A stretch of 64,000 nt of DNA from SHZI01 sp963802215. Its GTDB lineage: Bacteria; Pseudomonadota; Gammaproteobacteria; Steroidobacterales; GCA-2729495. This document shows, piece by piece, positions 8,337 to 17,080 of this stretch. Position 1 is the first letter of the stretch. Every line of letters begins with the position of its first letter. Position numbers and translations under genes: made by a program. The notes below the pieces were generated by a model, which saw only the letters and a list, made by a program, of their open reading frames with translations, made no database searches and had not been told where the DNA came from. The DNA lies in NCBI GenBank assembly GCA_963802215.1, contig CAWDHQ010000002.1, positions 434,001 through 498,000 of the forward strand, given 5' to 3'.

Positions 8337-9347
8337 TCAGGATGTGAGGTGGCCGACGACGCGGTCCACTTCGTCCGGACTGCCCAGGATCACGGGGGTG
8401 CGCTGGTGAATGCCTGCGGGTTGCACGTCCAGGATCCGCTGGCCGGGAGCCACCAGTGCCTTGCCCCCCGCCTGCTCGACGAGCCAGGCCATGGGATTCG
8501 CCTCGTACATCAGGCGCAACTTGCCCTGCGGAGCCTTCCGGGTTGGCGGGTACAGGAACACGCCGCCCTTCAGCAGGATGCGATGCACGTCGGCGACCAT
8601 CGCGCCGGCATAGCGGCTCGAGTAGGTCTGTTCCTGGGCCCAGGCCAGATACCGCTGGTAGCCCTCGGGAAACGACAGCCGGTTGCCCTCGTTCACCGAG
8701 TAGCTCCTGGCGGCTGCGGGAATCCGCACGCCCTGCTGCACGCGCACGAAGGCACCGATGGCCGGGTCGAGCACGAAAAGATCCACGCCAGCACCGATCG
8801 TCAGTGCAAAAACAGTCGATGGCCCGTAGAGGATGTAGCCTGCCGCCACCTGCTCGCGGCCCGGTTGGAGGAGGGAGTCCTCTGCGCGGGCGGCGCGACG
8901 GTCCTGGCGCAGAATGCTGAAGATGGTGCCGACCGCGCCACAGACATCCAGGTTCGATGAGCCATCGAGCGGGTCGAAGAGCACGCAGTAGCGGCGTTCA
9001 CCCTCGCGCTCGTTGCGGAGTATCACCGGCTCCTCGTTCTCCTCCGACGCGACGATCGCCACACCCTGCCGGCCGCCAAGGGTGCGCAGCAGGATTTCGT
9101 TGGCGATGACGTCCAGCTTCTGCTGCTGCTCGCCCTGAACGTTCTCGCCGCCGGCATGGCCGAGAACATCCTCGAGTCGGGCGCGTCGCACCTGGGAGGC
9201 AATCATCTTCGCCGAGATGGACAGGGCCGACAGTATCCAGGACAGGGTGCCCGTCGCTTCGGGGTGGTGGGTCTGTTGCTGCAGGATGTGGCCTTGCAGG
9301 GTGACGATTTCCCGGACGTTGCTTATATGTCCGGCGGGGATTGCCAT
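8337..9347 (-). CDS. fbp: class I fructose-1,6-bisphosphatase
   Basis: A 336-residue cytosolic gluconeogenic enzyme that hydrolyses fructose-1,6-bisphosphate. Diagnostic segments: the metal-binding Glu pair in VASEENEEP, the FDPLDGSSNLD motif (about residues 125-135), and the substrate-binding and active-site region GKLRLMYEANPMAWLVEQAGG near the C-terminus. Length matches the family (330-340). The ATG has GGAAC upstream. It is convergent with the rhomboid gene (13-nt gap) and divergent from the small exported protein gene. It has its own promoter region of about 95 nt. Confidence 0.96.
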   Translation of the reverse strand: MAIPAGHISNVREIVTLQGHILQQQTHHPEATGTLSWILSALSISAKMIASQVRRARLEDVLGHAGGENVQGEQQQKLDVIANEILLRTLGGRQGVAIVASEENEEPVILRNEREGERRYCVLFDPLDGSSNLDVCGAVGTIFSILRQDRRAARAEDSLLQPGREQVAAGYILYGPSTVFALTIGAGVDLFVLDPAIGAFVRVQQGVRIPAAARSYSVNEGNRLSFPEGYQRYLAWAQEQTYSSRYAGAMVADVHRILLKGGVFLYPPTRKAPQGKLRLMYEANPMAWLVEQAGGKALVAPGQRILDVQPAGIHQRTPVILGSPDEVDRVVGHLTS

Positions 9348-9442
9348 GGGGGTTCCATTCGCTGTGTGTGGCCGAGACCGGGCTTTCGCGCGTGCAAGCT
9401 TGCCATGGCAGAATGCTCACCGGTACAGCTGAGGCGTTGCTT

Positions 9443-9706
9443 ATGTCATTCGTGAGCCCCAGGTCTTCGGCCCTGACGTTCTTCCTTGCTGCCAGCCTCG
9501 CGGGTGTCCTGCTGGCGGCTCCAGCCAGGGCAGCAAAGCAGACCGCGCCAGAATTGTCCGGCCAAGCACTGTCCGGCCAGAGGGCCAGGGTTGCCCAGGG
9601 CACCCGGGTCGACCTCGCGGCGTCGTCACTGACGGCCGTTGACCTCGCAGGGCTACGGCCGGAATACGAGAGGCTGAAGCCCCGCGCGCGCTCCAACGCC
9701 GAGTAG
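9443..9706 (+). CDS. small exported protein upstream of the sulfate-binding protein
   Basis: About 87 residues. A signal peptide (SALTFFLAASLAGVLLAAPARA) is followed by a short mature part of about 55 residues that is Gln/Ala/Leu rich. The ATG at 9443 is preferred because CTGAGG lies upstream; a longer frame from 9341 would run through the fbp promoter region. It ends 11 nt before the sulfate-binding protein start, so co-translation is likely. I do not recognise the family. Its position suggests a periplasmic accessory of the importer, which is inference only. Confidence 0.65.
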   Translation: MSFVSPRSSALTFFLAASLAGVLLAAPARAAKQTAPELSGQALSGQRARVAQGTRVDLAASSLTAVDLAGLRPEYERLKPRARSNAE

Positions 9707-9717
9707 GGTCAGCCGCG

Positions 9718-10737
9718 TTGCCCCGAGCCTTGTCACGTCGATTCCTGCCGGGACTGGCCCTGGCAGCCTGGCTGGGCGGTTCAGCCCCTTCCACGCACGC
9801 CGCCAGCGTGACGCTGCTGAACGCCTCCTACGATCCGACGCGGGAGCTCTACCAGGAGTACAACGCGGCCTTCGCTGCGTACTGGAAGGCAAAGACCGGC
9901 GACACAGTGGCGGTCCGTCAGTCCCACGGCGGCTCCGGCAAGCAGGCCCGGTCGGTCATCGATGGCCTGCCGGCCGACGTGGTCACGCTGGCGCTCGCTC
10001 ATGACATCGATGCCATTGCAGCCCAGGGCAAATCATTGCCTGCAAACTGGCAGAGCCGGCTGGCTGATAACAGCTCGCCCTACACCTCGACCATCGTGTT
10101 CCTCGTGCGCAAGGGCAATCCCAAGGGCATCCGGGACTGGGGCGACCTGGCCCGGCCGGGCATCCAGGTGATCACGCCCAATCCGAAGACGTCCGGCGGC
10201 GCCCGCTGGAACTACCTGGCTGCCTGGGCGTGGGCCATTCGCCAGCCTGGGGCCACGGAGGCGACGGCGAAGGCCTACCTGGCCAGGGTATTCCGCAATG
10301 TCCCGGTGCTGGACACGGGCGCCAGGGCGGCCAGCATGACCTTCGCGCAGCGGGGGCTCGGTGACGTGCTGGTGAGCTGGGAGAACGAAGCATTTCTTGC
10401 CCAGGCGGCCCTGGGCGCGGGCAAGGTCGAGATCGTCATGCCATCGGTGAGCATCCTGGCCGAGCCACCGGTAACGGTCGTGGACAAGGTGGCCTTGCGC
10501 AAGGGCACGCGAGAGGTGGCCGACGCCTACCTCAAGTACCTGTACACGCCGGAGGCGCAGGAGATCATCGCCAGGAACTACTATCGGCCGCGGGATGCCG
10601 CCGTCACCGCGAAGTATGCGGCCCGCTTCCCGAAAGTCACCATGGTGACCATTGCCGACCTGGGTGGCTGGGACAGGGTCCACCGTGCGCATTTTGCCGA
10701 GAAGGGCATCTTCGACCAGATCTATGCGCCACAGTAG
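9718..10737 (+). CDS. periplasmic sulfate-type oxyanion-binding protein
   Basis: 339 residues, TTG start, signal peptide ending near THAAS. Both sulfate-binding-protein signatures are present: KTGDTVAVRQSHGGSGKQ and NPKTSGGARWNYLAAWAWA. Length and order match Sbp/CysP. It captures sulfate, thiosulfate or a related oxyanion and delivers it to CysT/CysW. Unusually, it is on the opposite strand from the transporter genes and converges on the response regulator gene. Its TAG stop lies inside a perfect 14-bp-arm palindrome (10731-10762). Confidence 0.93.
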   Translation: MPRALSRRFLPGLALAAWLGGSAPSTHAASVTLLNASYDPTRELYQEYNAAFAAYWKAKTGDTVAVRQSHGGSGKQARSVIDGLPADVVTLALAHDIDAIAAQGKSLPANWQSRLADNSSPYTSTIVFLVRKGNPKGIRDWGDLARPGIQVITPNPKTSGGARWNYLAAWAWAIRQPGATEATAKAYLARVFRNVPVLDTGARAASMTFAQRGLGDVLVSWENEAFLAQAALGAGKVEIVMPSVSILAEPPVTVVDKVALRKGTREVADAYLKYLYTPEAQEIIARNYYRPRDAAVTAKYAARFPKVTMVTIADLGGWDRVHRAHFAEKGIFDQIYAPQ

Positions 10738-10762
10738 GAGCGCCTGAAGGCGCTCCTACTGT
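10731..10762. repeat. short REP-type palindrome, likely bidirectional terminator
   Basis: Perfect 14-bp arms (10731-10744 and 10749-10762) around the loop TGAA. The arm core GTAGGAGCGCC is the same as in the three larger inverted repeats of the window. It lies between the convergent sbp and response regulator genes and supplies the TAG stop of sbp (10735-10737). There is no T-run, so termination would rely on the hairpin alone. Confidence 0.8.
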
Positions 10763-10770
10763 GGCGCCGT

Positions 10771-11445
10771 TCAGTCGACGATGAGGCGGTAGCCGGCGCC
10801 AGGGGCGGTCAGCAGTATTTCCGGGTTCGCCGGATCCCGCTCGATTTTCTGCCGGACCCGGTGCACGAGCTGCTTCAGAAGCTGGCGGTCGCCAGCGCCA
10901 CGGTGGCCCCAGACCTGGACCAGCAGCCGGTCCGAGCTGACGGCGTGGCCGGTGTTCGCCAGCAACAGCTGCAGCAGTCGCAGCTCGAGCTTGGTGAGGC
11001 GAATGGCGGGCCGTGTACCGATCTGCAGTGTGTGCTCCTCCACATCAAGCCTGAGCCTGCCCGCGCTCACGGGCGAGCTGACCTCCATTCCCGCCCGGCG
11101 CAGGAGTGCCTTCACGCGGGCGAGCAGGGTGCGCGGGCTGAAGGGCTTGTTCAGGTAGTCATCGGCGCCGAGTTCCAGGGCGCGCACCAGGTCTTCCTCG
11201 GCGCCGCGGACCGTGAGCATCATGACGGGTACCCGCGACTTGCGGCGCACTTCCTCGCAGACCTGGAAGCCGCTCAGACCGGGCATGTTGATGTCGAGGA
11301 TGAGCAGGTCGGGCGCCTCGGCGGCAAAGATCCGCAGCGCCGAGTCGCCGTCCGGGGCCTTCAGCGCCAGGAAGCCGGACTGGGCCAGGGTGAACGCCAC
11401 GAGCTCGAGAAGGTCCCGGTCGTCGTCGGCGACGAGAATCTTCAT
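10771..11445 (-). CDS. OmpR/PhoB-family response regulator
   Basis: 224 residues. The receiver domain has the acidic pocket (Asp7-Asp9), phosphoacceptor Asp51 in LILDINMPG, and the conserved Thr and Lys (MMLTVRG, LNKPF). The C-terminal winged-helix DNA-binding domain begins near residue 130 (LTKLELRLLQLLLANTGHAVSSDRLL). Its ATG overlaps the stop of the sensor kinase (ATGA), so the pair is translationally coupled. As the last gene of the cysA-cysT-cysW-kinase-regulator operon it probably controls that operon and perhaps sbp. A direct repeat of AACCGGT in the operon promoter (17081-17104) is a candidate binding site. Confidence 0.93.
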   Translation of the reverse strand: MKILVADDDRDLLELVAFTLAQSGFLALKAPDGDSALRIFAAEAPDLLILDINMPGLSGFQVCEEVRRKSRVPVMMLTVRGAEEDLVRALELGADDYLNKPFSPRTLLARVKALLRRAGMEVSSPVSAGRLRLDVEEHTLQIGTRPAIRLTKLELRLLQLLLANTGHAVSSDRLLVQVWGHRGAGDRQLLKQLVHRVRQKIERDPANPEILLTAPGAGYRLIVD

Positions 11446-13568
11446 TCTGCCCGGGCCTGGGGCAGCAGCACGCTGAAGCGGGTGCGCCCTTCCGTGGTGC
11501 GGCCAGCGCTGACCTGGCCCCCGTGCCTCTCCACGATGGACTTCACGATCCAGAGGCCAAGGCCGAGGCCGGTCGGTTCGGGCTCCTCATCCTTGCCCCG
11601 GTAGAAGCGCTCGAAGATGGAGCCATCGGCCAGGTCCGGCACTCCGGCACCCTCGTCCTCGACCCACGCCTCGATCTGGTTGCCCTGAATCCGGGCACCG
11701 ACCCGGATGATGGAGCCCTCTGGCGCGAACTTGCTCGCGTTGGCCAGCAGGTTCACGAAGACCTGCGTGAGCCGCGGGCCGTCGCCGTCGATCGCGGGCA
11801 GGGGATCAACGACGTCGACCTGGAGGGTCTGGCGGCGCTGGATCAGCAGGGCCTCGATCAGGCCCCGGGCCTGGTCCACCACGTCCACGACGGCCACCGG
11901 CTGGCGACGGAGGCCGAGCTGGCCGGACTCGATGCGCACGCTTTCGAGAAGATTGTCGATGAGGCGCGTCAGCCTGACCGTGCCCCGCTCGAGTGAGAGG
12001 ACGAGATCCCGGCGTGCCTGCGGATCCAGTTCGTCCAGCCCATCCCGGAGCAGCTCGATGGATGCGAGCTGGGCGGCCAGCGGCGTTCGGAACTCGTGGG
12101 ATATGTTCGCCAGGATCGAATCCCGCGCCCGGCGGATGCCCTCGAGTTCGGTTTCGTCGCGGATGACCTGCACCTGCAGGTCTTCGACCATCGGCGAGCT
12201 CGTGATCACCGTGGTCCGGGGCGGGCCGGAGCCCGGATCGAGCCGCTCGATTGCGCTCGAGGAGCCGCCAGTCCGCGCCTTCAGGATCGGGCAGTCGGTT
12301 TCGCAGGGACGGATCCCGCCTTCGCCACGCGGCTTCAGAACGTCGCCGCAGAACCTGCCGACCGCGGCGGTCGCGGAAATGCCGAGCAGTTCGGCTGCCC
12401 GCGGGTTCAGGTATCGGATCCGGCGGTCCCGGTCGACGGCGTATACGCCCTCGACGATGCCGTCCAGCACGGCCTGGGCCTCCGCCTCGCGGCTCCTGAG
12501 GGCGCCGGTGAGATCCATCAGGCTGCGCCGCATGTCTTCCATCGTGCGGGCGAGCGTGCCGACCTCCGCCGCACCACGTGCCGGAATGGAGGTGGAAAAG
12601 TCGCCCTGGCCGAGCCGGCTCGAGGCGATCGTCAGCTCCCGGACCGGGTTTGCCACCCACCGGCCGAGCGCGATGCCCGCGAGTCCCGCGAGTATGCCGA
12701 GGAGCACAGCCACGAGGGCCAGCTGGCGAATGAGGGCGTCCACGGACGATTCCACCGCCGCGACGGGGAGGCGCGTCTCGATCAGCCCGATGGGCTCGCC
12801 CGTCGAGGCGAACAGCGGGAAGCTGGAGGCGTACATGCCCGGCTCCTCGAGCCGGTCGGCGGTAAGTCGGCCATTCCCGAGGGCTTCCGTGTGCAGGGGG
12901 GTGAAGTTGTCGGCCTCCTCGTCCGCAAAGGTGTTGTAGTTGAGCAGCCGCACGGCCATGCCGGCCCGCTTCGACAGCCTGGTTGCGGTTTCCGGATCCA
13001 GCGCGCGAATCAGGATCAGCCTGGCCGCAGGTGCCTCGGAAGAGCCCGCGGGTACGGTAGCGACAGCCCCGACGAGGGGGTCGCCACTGGCGGTCGGCGC
13101 CACCAGGAGGCGCTCGCCCTGCTCGGCGCTGGCGTCGAGGATGTCGTCCCAGGGAAGCTCCCGGCCAGCCAGGATCGGGGGTGTCCCAGGTGCAGTCAGC
13201 GCGCAGCCGGTGATCTCGCCGGTCTCGCAAATCCGCTTGAGCAGGGTCTGCAGCGAGCGGACCCGCTGCTCGCGCCACAGCCGCTGCAGCGTCGGACGCT
13301 CCGCCATGGCGCGGGTGGCCAGCAGGGTCTCGTCGGCGATCTCGCGGATGTCCTCGCGGACCGAGGACCCGGCCACCTGGACGCGAGCCATGCCCTGGTC
13401 ATCGGCCAGTTCCCCCAGCAGGTCGACGGCAACCCAGCTGATGCCGCCGATGACGAGGATGACCAGCAGCACATTGATGCCCGCCAGCAGGGCCCCCAGG
13501 CTCATCTTGCCGGGGTCCAGCCGGCCGGGGCCCGGCGCTATGGTCAGCAAATTCCGCCAATTCGGCAT
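11442..13568 (-). CDS. membrane sensor histidine kinase with HAMP and cysteine-containing PAS domain
   Basis: 708 residues. TM1 (about 26-48), a periplasmic sensor region of about 225 residues, TM2 (about 275-297), HAMP, then a PAS domain (about 365-450). HisKA follows with phosphoacceptor His491 in ANISHEFRTPLAAQ, and a HATPase_c domain with N (FVNLLANASKF), G1 (DEGAGV) and G2 (GLGLGLWI) boxes. The PAS domain carries Cys407 (GRFCGDV), Cys422 and Cys426 (RPCETDCP), an arrangement seen in some redox or metal-sensing PAS domains. It starts 4 nt from the cysW stop and overlaps the regulator gene, tying it to the sulfate-type importer. Confidence 0.93.
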   Translation of the reverse strand: MPNWRNLLTIAPGPGRLDPGKMSLGALLAGINVLLVILVIGGISWVAVDLLGELADDQGMARVQVAGSSVREDIREIADETLLATRAMAERPTLQRLWREQRVRSLQTLLKRICETGEITGCALTAPGTPPILAGRELPWDDILDASAEQGERLLVAPTASGDPLVGAVATVPAGSSEAPAARLILIRALDPETATRLSKRAGMAVRLLNYNTFADEEADNFTPLHTEALGNGRLTADRLEEPGMYASSFPLFASTGEPIGLIETRLPVAAVESSVDALIRQLALVAVLLGILAGLAGIALGRWVANPVRELTIASSRLGQGDFSTSIPARGAAEVGTLARTMEDMRRSLMDLTGALRSREAEAQAVLDGIVEGVYAVDRDRRIRYLNPRAAELLGISATAAVGRFCGDVLKPRGEGGIRPCETDCPILKARTGGSSSAIERLDPGSGPPRTTVITSSPMVEDLQVQVIRDETELEGIRRARDSILANISHEFRTPLAAQLASIELLRDGLDELDPQARRDLVLSLERGTVRLTRLIDNLLESVRIESGQLGLRRQPVAVVDVVDQARGLIEALLIQRRQTLQVDVVDPLPAIDGDGPRLTQVFVNLLANASKFAPEGSIIRVGARIQGNQIEAWVEDEGAGVPDLADGSIFERFYRGKDEEPEPTGLGLGLWIVKSIVERHGGQVSAGRTTEGRTRFSVLLPQARAE

Positions 13569-13572
13569 GGTT

Positions 13573-14445
13573 TCAGTGTCCGCTTGCCCTGCTGGCCTGC
13601 CACTCGATCACGCTCTTCACGATTAGCGTCACGACAGCGAGGAGCGTCAACAGGGAGGCCACTGCAAACGCGCCCACGAACGCATACTCGTTGTACAGAA
13701 TCTCGATATGCAAGGGCATGGTCGTCGTCAGGCCCCGAATGTGCCCGGACACGACGGACACGGCGCCGAACTCCCCCATGGCCCGCGCATTGCAGAGGAT
13801 CACGCCGTAGATCAGGCCCCAGCGGATCTTGGGAAGGGTAATGCGCACGAAGGTCATCAGGCCGCTGGCCCCCAGCGTGATAGCTGCTTCCTCCTCGTCG
13901 TTGCCCAGCTGCTCCATGAGCGGTATGAGTTCGCGGGCCACATAGGGAAAGGTCACGAACAGGGTCGCGAGAACGATGCCGGGCAGGGCGAAGATCACGT
14001 CGATATTCTGCTCCTGGAGCCAGGTCCCGAACCATCCCTGGGCACCGAACAGCAGTACGTAGACGAGGCCGGAGATGATGGGCGACACGGCGAATGGCAG
14101 GTCGATCAGCGTGATCAGGAAGGCCTTGCCGCGAAATTCGAACTTGGCGATGGCCCATGCCGCGCAGATGCCAAATATGGTGTTCAGCGGCACCACGATC
14201 GCCGCGGTCAGGAGCGTCAGCCGGATGGCCGCGCCCGTGTCAGGGTCCCTGAAGCTATCCAGGTAGGCGGCGATGCCCTGGCCGAGGGCCGTGGCAAACA
14301 CGGCCGCCAGCGGCGCGAGCAGGACGGCCGCCAGGAAGCCGAGGGACAGGCCGATGAACGTCCAGCGGACAAGGGCGGCACGCAGGGTCCCGCGCCCCGG
14401 GCGGCGGGCGATCTCGGCCGAGCTGGTTGCGGCCATGCCTACCAT
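13573..14445 (-). CDS. cysW: sulfate/thiosulfate ABC transporter permease CysW
   Basis: 290 residues, about six membrane helices. The cytoplasmic EAA loop reads EEEAAITLGASGLMTFVRITLPKIRWG, with CysW-type surrounding sequence (VRLTLLTAAIVVPLNTIFGI; DLPFAVSPIISGLVYVLLFG). It forms the heterodimeric channel with CysT in the inner membrane. Its ATG overlaps the cysT stop (TGATG), showing coupling. The kinase gene follows 4 nt after its stop. Confidence 0.95.
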   Translation of the reverse strand: MVGMAATSSAEIARRPGRGTLRAALVRWTFIGLSLGFLAAVLLAPLAAVFATALGQGIAAYLDSFRDPDTGAAIRLTLLTAAIVVPLNTIFGICAAWAIAKFEFRGKAFLITLIDLPFAVSPIISGLVYVLLFGAQGWFGTWLQEQNIDVIFALPGIVLATLFVTFPYVARELIPLMEQLGNDEEEAAITLGASGLMTFVRITLPKIRWGLIYGVILCNARAMGEFGAVSVVSGHIRGLTTTMPLHIEILYNEYAFVGAFAVASLLTLLAVVTLIVKSVIEWQASRASGH

Positions 14446-15284
14446 CAGCGACGCGCTGCCACCATGCGGCGCCTGCCCCAGGCCTGCACGAGGTTGATCG
14501 AGAGAAGCATGACGAACGACATGGCGAGCATCACGAAGCCGAGCGCCGCCGCGCCGTTATAGTCGAATTCCTCCAGCTTGATGACGATCAGCAGGGGCGT
14601 GATCTCCGTCTTCATCGGCAGGTTGCCGGCGATGAAGATCACCGATCCGTACTCACCGACTGCCCGGGCGAAGGCCAACGTGAAGCCGGAGGCGAGTGCC
14701 GGCAGCACCGTCGGGAAGATGATGCGACGGAAGATGTACAGCGGCGTCGCGCCCAGCGTTTCCGCCGCATCCTCCAGGTCCCGCTGGACCTCCAGGAGTG
14801 ATGGCTGGACGGACCGGACGACGAAAGGCAGGCCGATCAGTGTCAAGGCCACGGTGACACCAAGCCACGTGTAGGCCACCTTGATGCCGTAGGGCTCGAG
14901 ATACTGGCCAATCCAGCCGTTCTGGGCAAAGACGGCCGTCAGTGCAATGCCCGAGACCGCCGTGGGCAGCGCGAAGGGCATGTCGATCATAGCGTCGAGT
15001 ACCTTGCGGCCGGGAAACTCGTAACGCACGAGAGTCCACGCCACGATGAATCCGAACACGGTATTGATGAGTGCGGCGACCAGCGATGCCCCGAAGGACA
15101 GCCGGTAGGAGGCGAGCGCGCGCGGACTGAGTACGACGGAGACGAAGTCCGCCCAGCTCATGCTGGCGGTCTTCAGGACGAGGGCCGCCAGCGGCAGCAG
15201 GACAATGGCGCTGAGAAAGAATGTGGCAAAGCCCAGGGTGAGGCCGAAGCCGGGTAGCACGCTGGGCTGGCGAAAGCTGCTCAC
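14445..15284 (-). CDS. cysT: sulfate/thiosulfate ABC transporter permease CysT (CysU)
   Basis: 279 residues, six predicted membrane helices. The EAA loop is LEDAAETLGATPLYIFRRIIFPTVLPAL. The N-terminus PGFGLTLGFATFFLSAIVLLPLAALVLK and the IDMPFALPTAVSGIAL segment are typical of CysT. It pairs with CysW. It lies 21 nt downstream of cysA and overlaps cysW by one base. Confidence 0.95.
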   Translation of the reverse strand: MSSFRQPSVLPGFGLTLGFATFFLSAIVLLPLAALVLKTASMSWADFVSVVLSPRALASYRLSFGASLVAALINTVFGFIVAWTLVRYEFPGRKVLDAMIDMPFALPTAVSGIALTAVFAQNGWIGQYLEPYGIKVAYTWLGVTVALTLIGLPFVVRSVQPSLLEVQRDLEDAAETLGATPLYIFRRIIFPTVLPALASGFTLAFARAVGEYGSVIFIAGNLPMKTEITPLLIVIKLEEFDYNGAAALGFVMLAMSFVMLLSINLVQAWGRRRMVAARR

Positions 15285-15305
15285 TGACGTTCGGGCCGCG
15301 CTGCC

Positions 15306-17042
15306 TCAGGCCAGCAGAACGGGCCAGCCCGGCGACTGGGTGAGGAGCGCCTCGAAGTTCTCGGGAAGCGATCCCGCCTCGGGCAGCCCGAGGACCAGCA
15401 TCTGCCCCGGCTGGCTCCCGAGTTCCCTCAGCAGTTCCTCGATGCGATCACCGAGCCGCAGCTCGGTGCGGACGTCCAGGCCGTGGCCGGCCTGGGCTTC
15501 GGAGCGCACGTCGAGCAGCTGCCTGACGCCGGCTGTTCGCGTCCGTTCCGGGCTCCCGCTCGGCAGGATGCCGAGGAACACCGCCTCGGCGGGCACGTGG
15601 CGCAGGAGGCTGGCCGTCATCGCCAGCGTGGCGCGCCTCGCGACCTGTCCCGCGAAGTGGACGATGACCCGTCCTGGCGGCTCAGCATCCTCCGGCAGGC
15701 AAAGGACCGGTGTCACCCCGCGGCTGAGCAGCCGGCGGACCTTCGCCGGGCAGTCCGGCCCCGCTGCCACCACTGCCACGCCGGCCGGCGCGGGTCCTGG
15801 CGCGGACGATTCGGAAGCCAGTTCGGGCTCAACCTGCGCCGACAATCGCGTCTGCATGCGCGCGGCCAGATCGGTCAGCCAATGGTTGGCCATCAGCCGG
15901 TCTGCCGCCTCCCGGGACTCAGCGCACACGGTGAAGCTGGAGAGGGGCGTGGGAAGCACGTGAATGCGCCGGGTGCCCACGGCGACCAGCTGTCCGGATG
16001 CCAGTGGGAATGCCCGCTGTTCCGGCTGGGTGCGGGTGACGTCGATCCAGACCGGTGACATGGCGCTGCCCGGGGCATCGGCCTGCCGCTCGGTCCCTTC
16101 CGTCCCCATGCGGATGCGCAACCGCTCCAGCGCGCCCGTGAACTGCAGTTCCTCGACGTGGCCGTAGCCGAGGAAACTCGTCGTCAGCGCATCCCTGTCG
16201 GGCGCGAGTTCCGCCTCTTCGGGCCTTAGCATGGCCACCACTTCCTGCTCACGGCGGGCCTGTCCGCCGGATCGTGAGTTCCGGTCCGCGCGTGACTCCG
16301 GGCCCAGCCGCGCTTCCCGCCGCAGGATCAGATTCGCCGCTCCGAGGAACGTGGCCACGAACCGGGTTGCCGGCCTGCTGTAGAGTTCGGTCGGCCTGCC
16401 AGCTTCGAGGAGCCGGCCCAGATTCATCACGCCAAGCCTGTCGCCCAGGGCGAAGGCTTCTTCCTGGTCGTGAGTAACGAGGATGGTGGTGATCCCCAGT
16501 TCCCGCTGGACGGAGCGGATGGTTCGCCGCAATTCCTCGCGGATCTTCGCGTCAAGCGCGCCGAAGGGTTCGTCCAGCAGCAGTACCTTGGGCTTGTGTG
16601 CCAGCGCCCTGGCCACGGCGACGCGTTGCTGCTGGCCGCCGGACAATTGCGTTGGCAGACGGTCGTCCATGTCTGCCAGCCCGATAAGCTCGAGCAGTTC
16701 CTTGCGGCGCCGCACCCGCTCCGCCGCCTTTTCCCGCCGCACCCGCAGGGCAAACTCGATGTTCTCGCCAACAGTCATGTGCCGGAAGAGGGCGTAGTTC
16801 TGGAAGACGAATCCGACCTCCCGTTCCCTGGCAGAGACCTGGGTAACGTCCCGGCCAAACAGGGTGATGCGTCCGTGGTCGACTTCGGTCAGGCCGGCGA
16901 TGGCACGTAGGAGGGTGCTCTTGCCGCTGCCGCTGGGTCCCAGGAGGACGAAGAACTCACCTTCCGCCACGGCCAGCGACACGTCGTTGACGACCGGGTT
17001 GCCCTGGTACTGCTTGGTGACCTGATCGAGGGTGATGGACAT
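15306..17042 (-). CDS. cysA: sulfate-type ABC transporter ATPase CysA with C-terminal USP-like extension
   Basis: 578 residues; ordinary CysA proteins have about 350. The ATPase domain is complete: Walker A GPSGSGKST (35-43), Q-loop FQNYALF, signature LSGGQQQRV, Walker B LLLDEPFGALD, and switch His (VTHDQ). A TOBE-like segment follows (about 270-365). The last 200 residues are extra. Residues about 421-578 resemble a universal stress protein fold: PGRVIVHFAG start, long helix RRATLAMTASLLRHVP, strand AEAVFLGILP, then a helix and closing LGDRIEELLRELG...MLVLGLPE. The preceding ADRLMANHWLTDLAARMQTRL to PVLCLPE may be a second, degenerate copy. It is the first gene of the minus-strand operon and is preceded by an inverted/direct repeat at the promoter. 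Confidence 0.92.
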   Translation of the reverse strand: MSITLDQVTKQYQGNPVVNDVSLAVAEGEFFVLLGPSGSGKSTLLRAIAGLTEVDHGRITLFGRDVTQVSAREREVGFVFQNYALFRHMTVGENIEFALRVRREKAAERVRRRKELLELIGLADMDDRLPTQLSGGQQQRVAVARALAHKPKVLLLDEPFGALDAKIREELRRTIRSVQRELGITTILVTHDQEEAFALGDRLGVMNLGRLLEAGRPTELYSRPATRFVATFLGAANLILRREARLGPESRADRNSRSGGQARREQEVVAMLRPEEAELAPDRDALTTSFLGYGHVEELQFTGALERLRIRMGTEGTERQADAPGSAMSPVWIDVTRTQPEQRAFPLASGQLVAVGTRRIHVLPTPLSSFTVCAESREAADRLMANHWLTDLAARMQTRLSAQVEPELASESSAPGPAPAGVAVVAAGPDCPAKVRRLLSRGVTPVLCLPEDAEPPGRVIVHFAGQVARRATLAMTASLLRHVPAEAVFLGILPSGSPERTRTAGVRQLLDVRSEAQAGHGLDVRTELRLGDRIEELLRELGSQPGQMLVLGLPEAGSLPENFEALLTQSPGWPVLLA

Positions 17043-17080
17043 GGGCGGGCAAGAATACCGGCCCGGCGGTCGTCCCGTCA

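Noticed and set aside
12096..13841. 581-codon open frame on the plus strand
   Set aside because: Antisense to the histidine kinase, which has full domain motifs. No recognisable domain or ribosome site.
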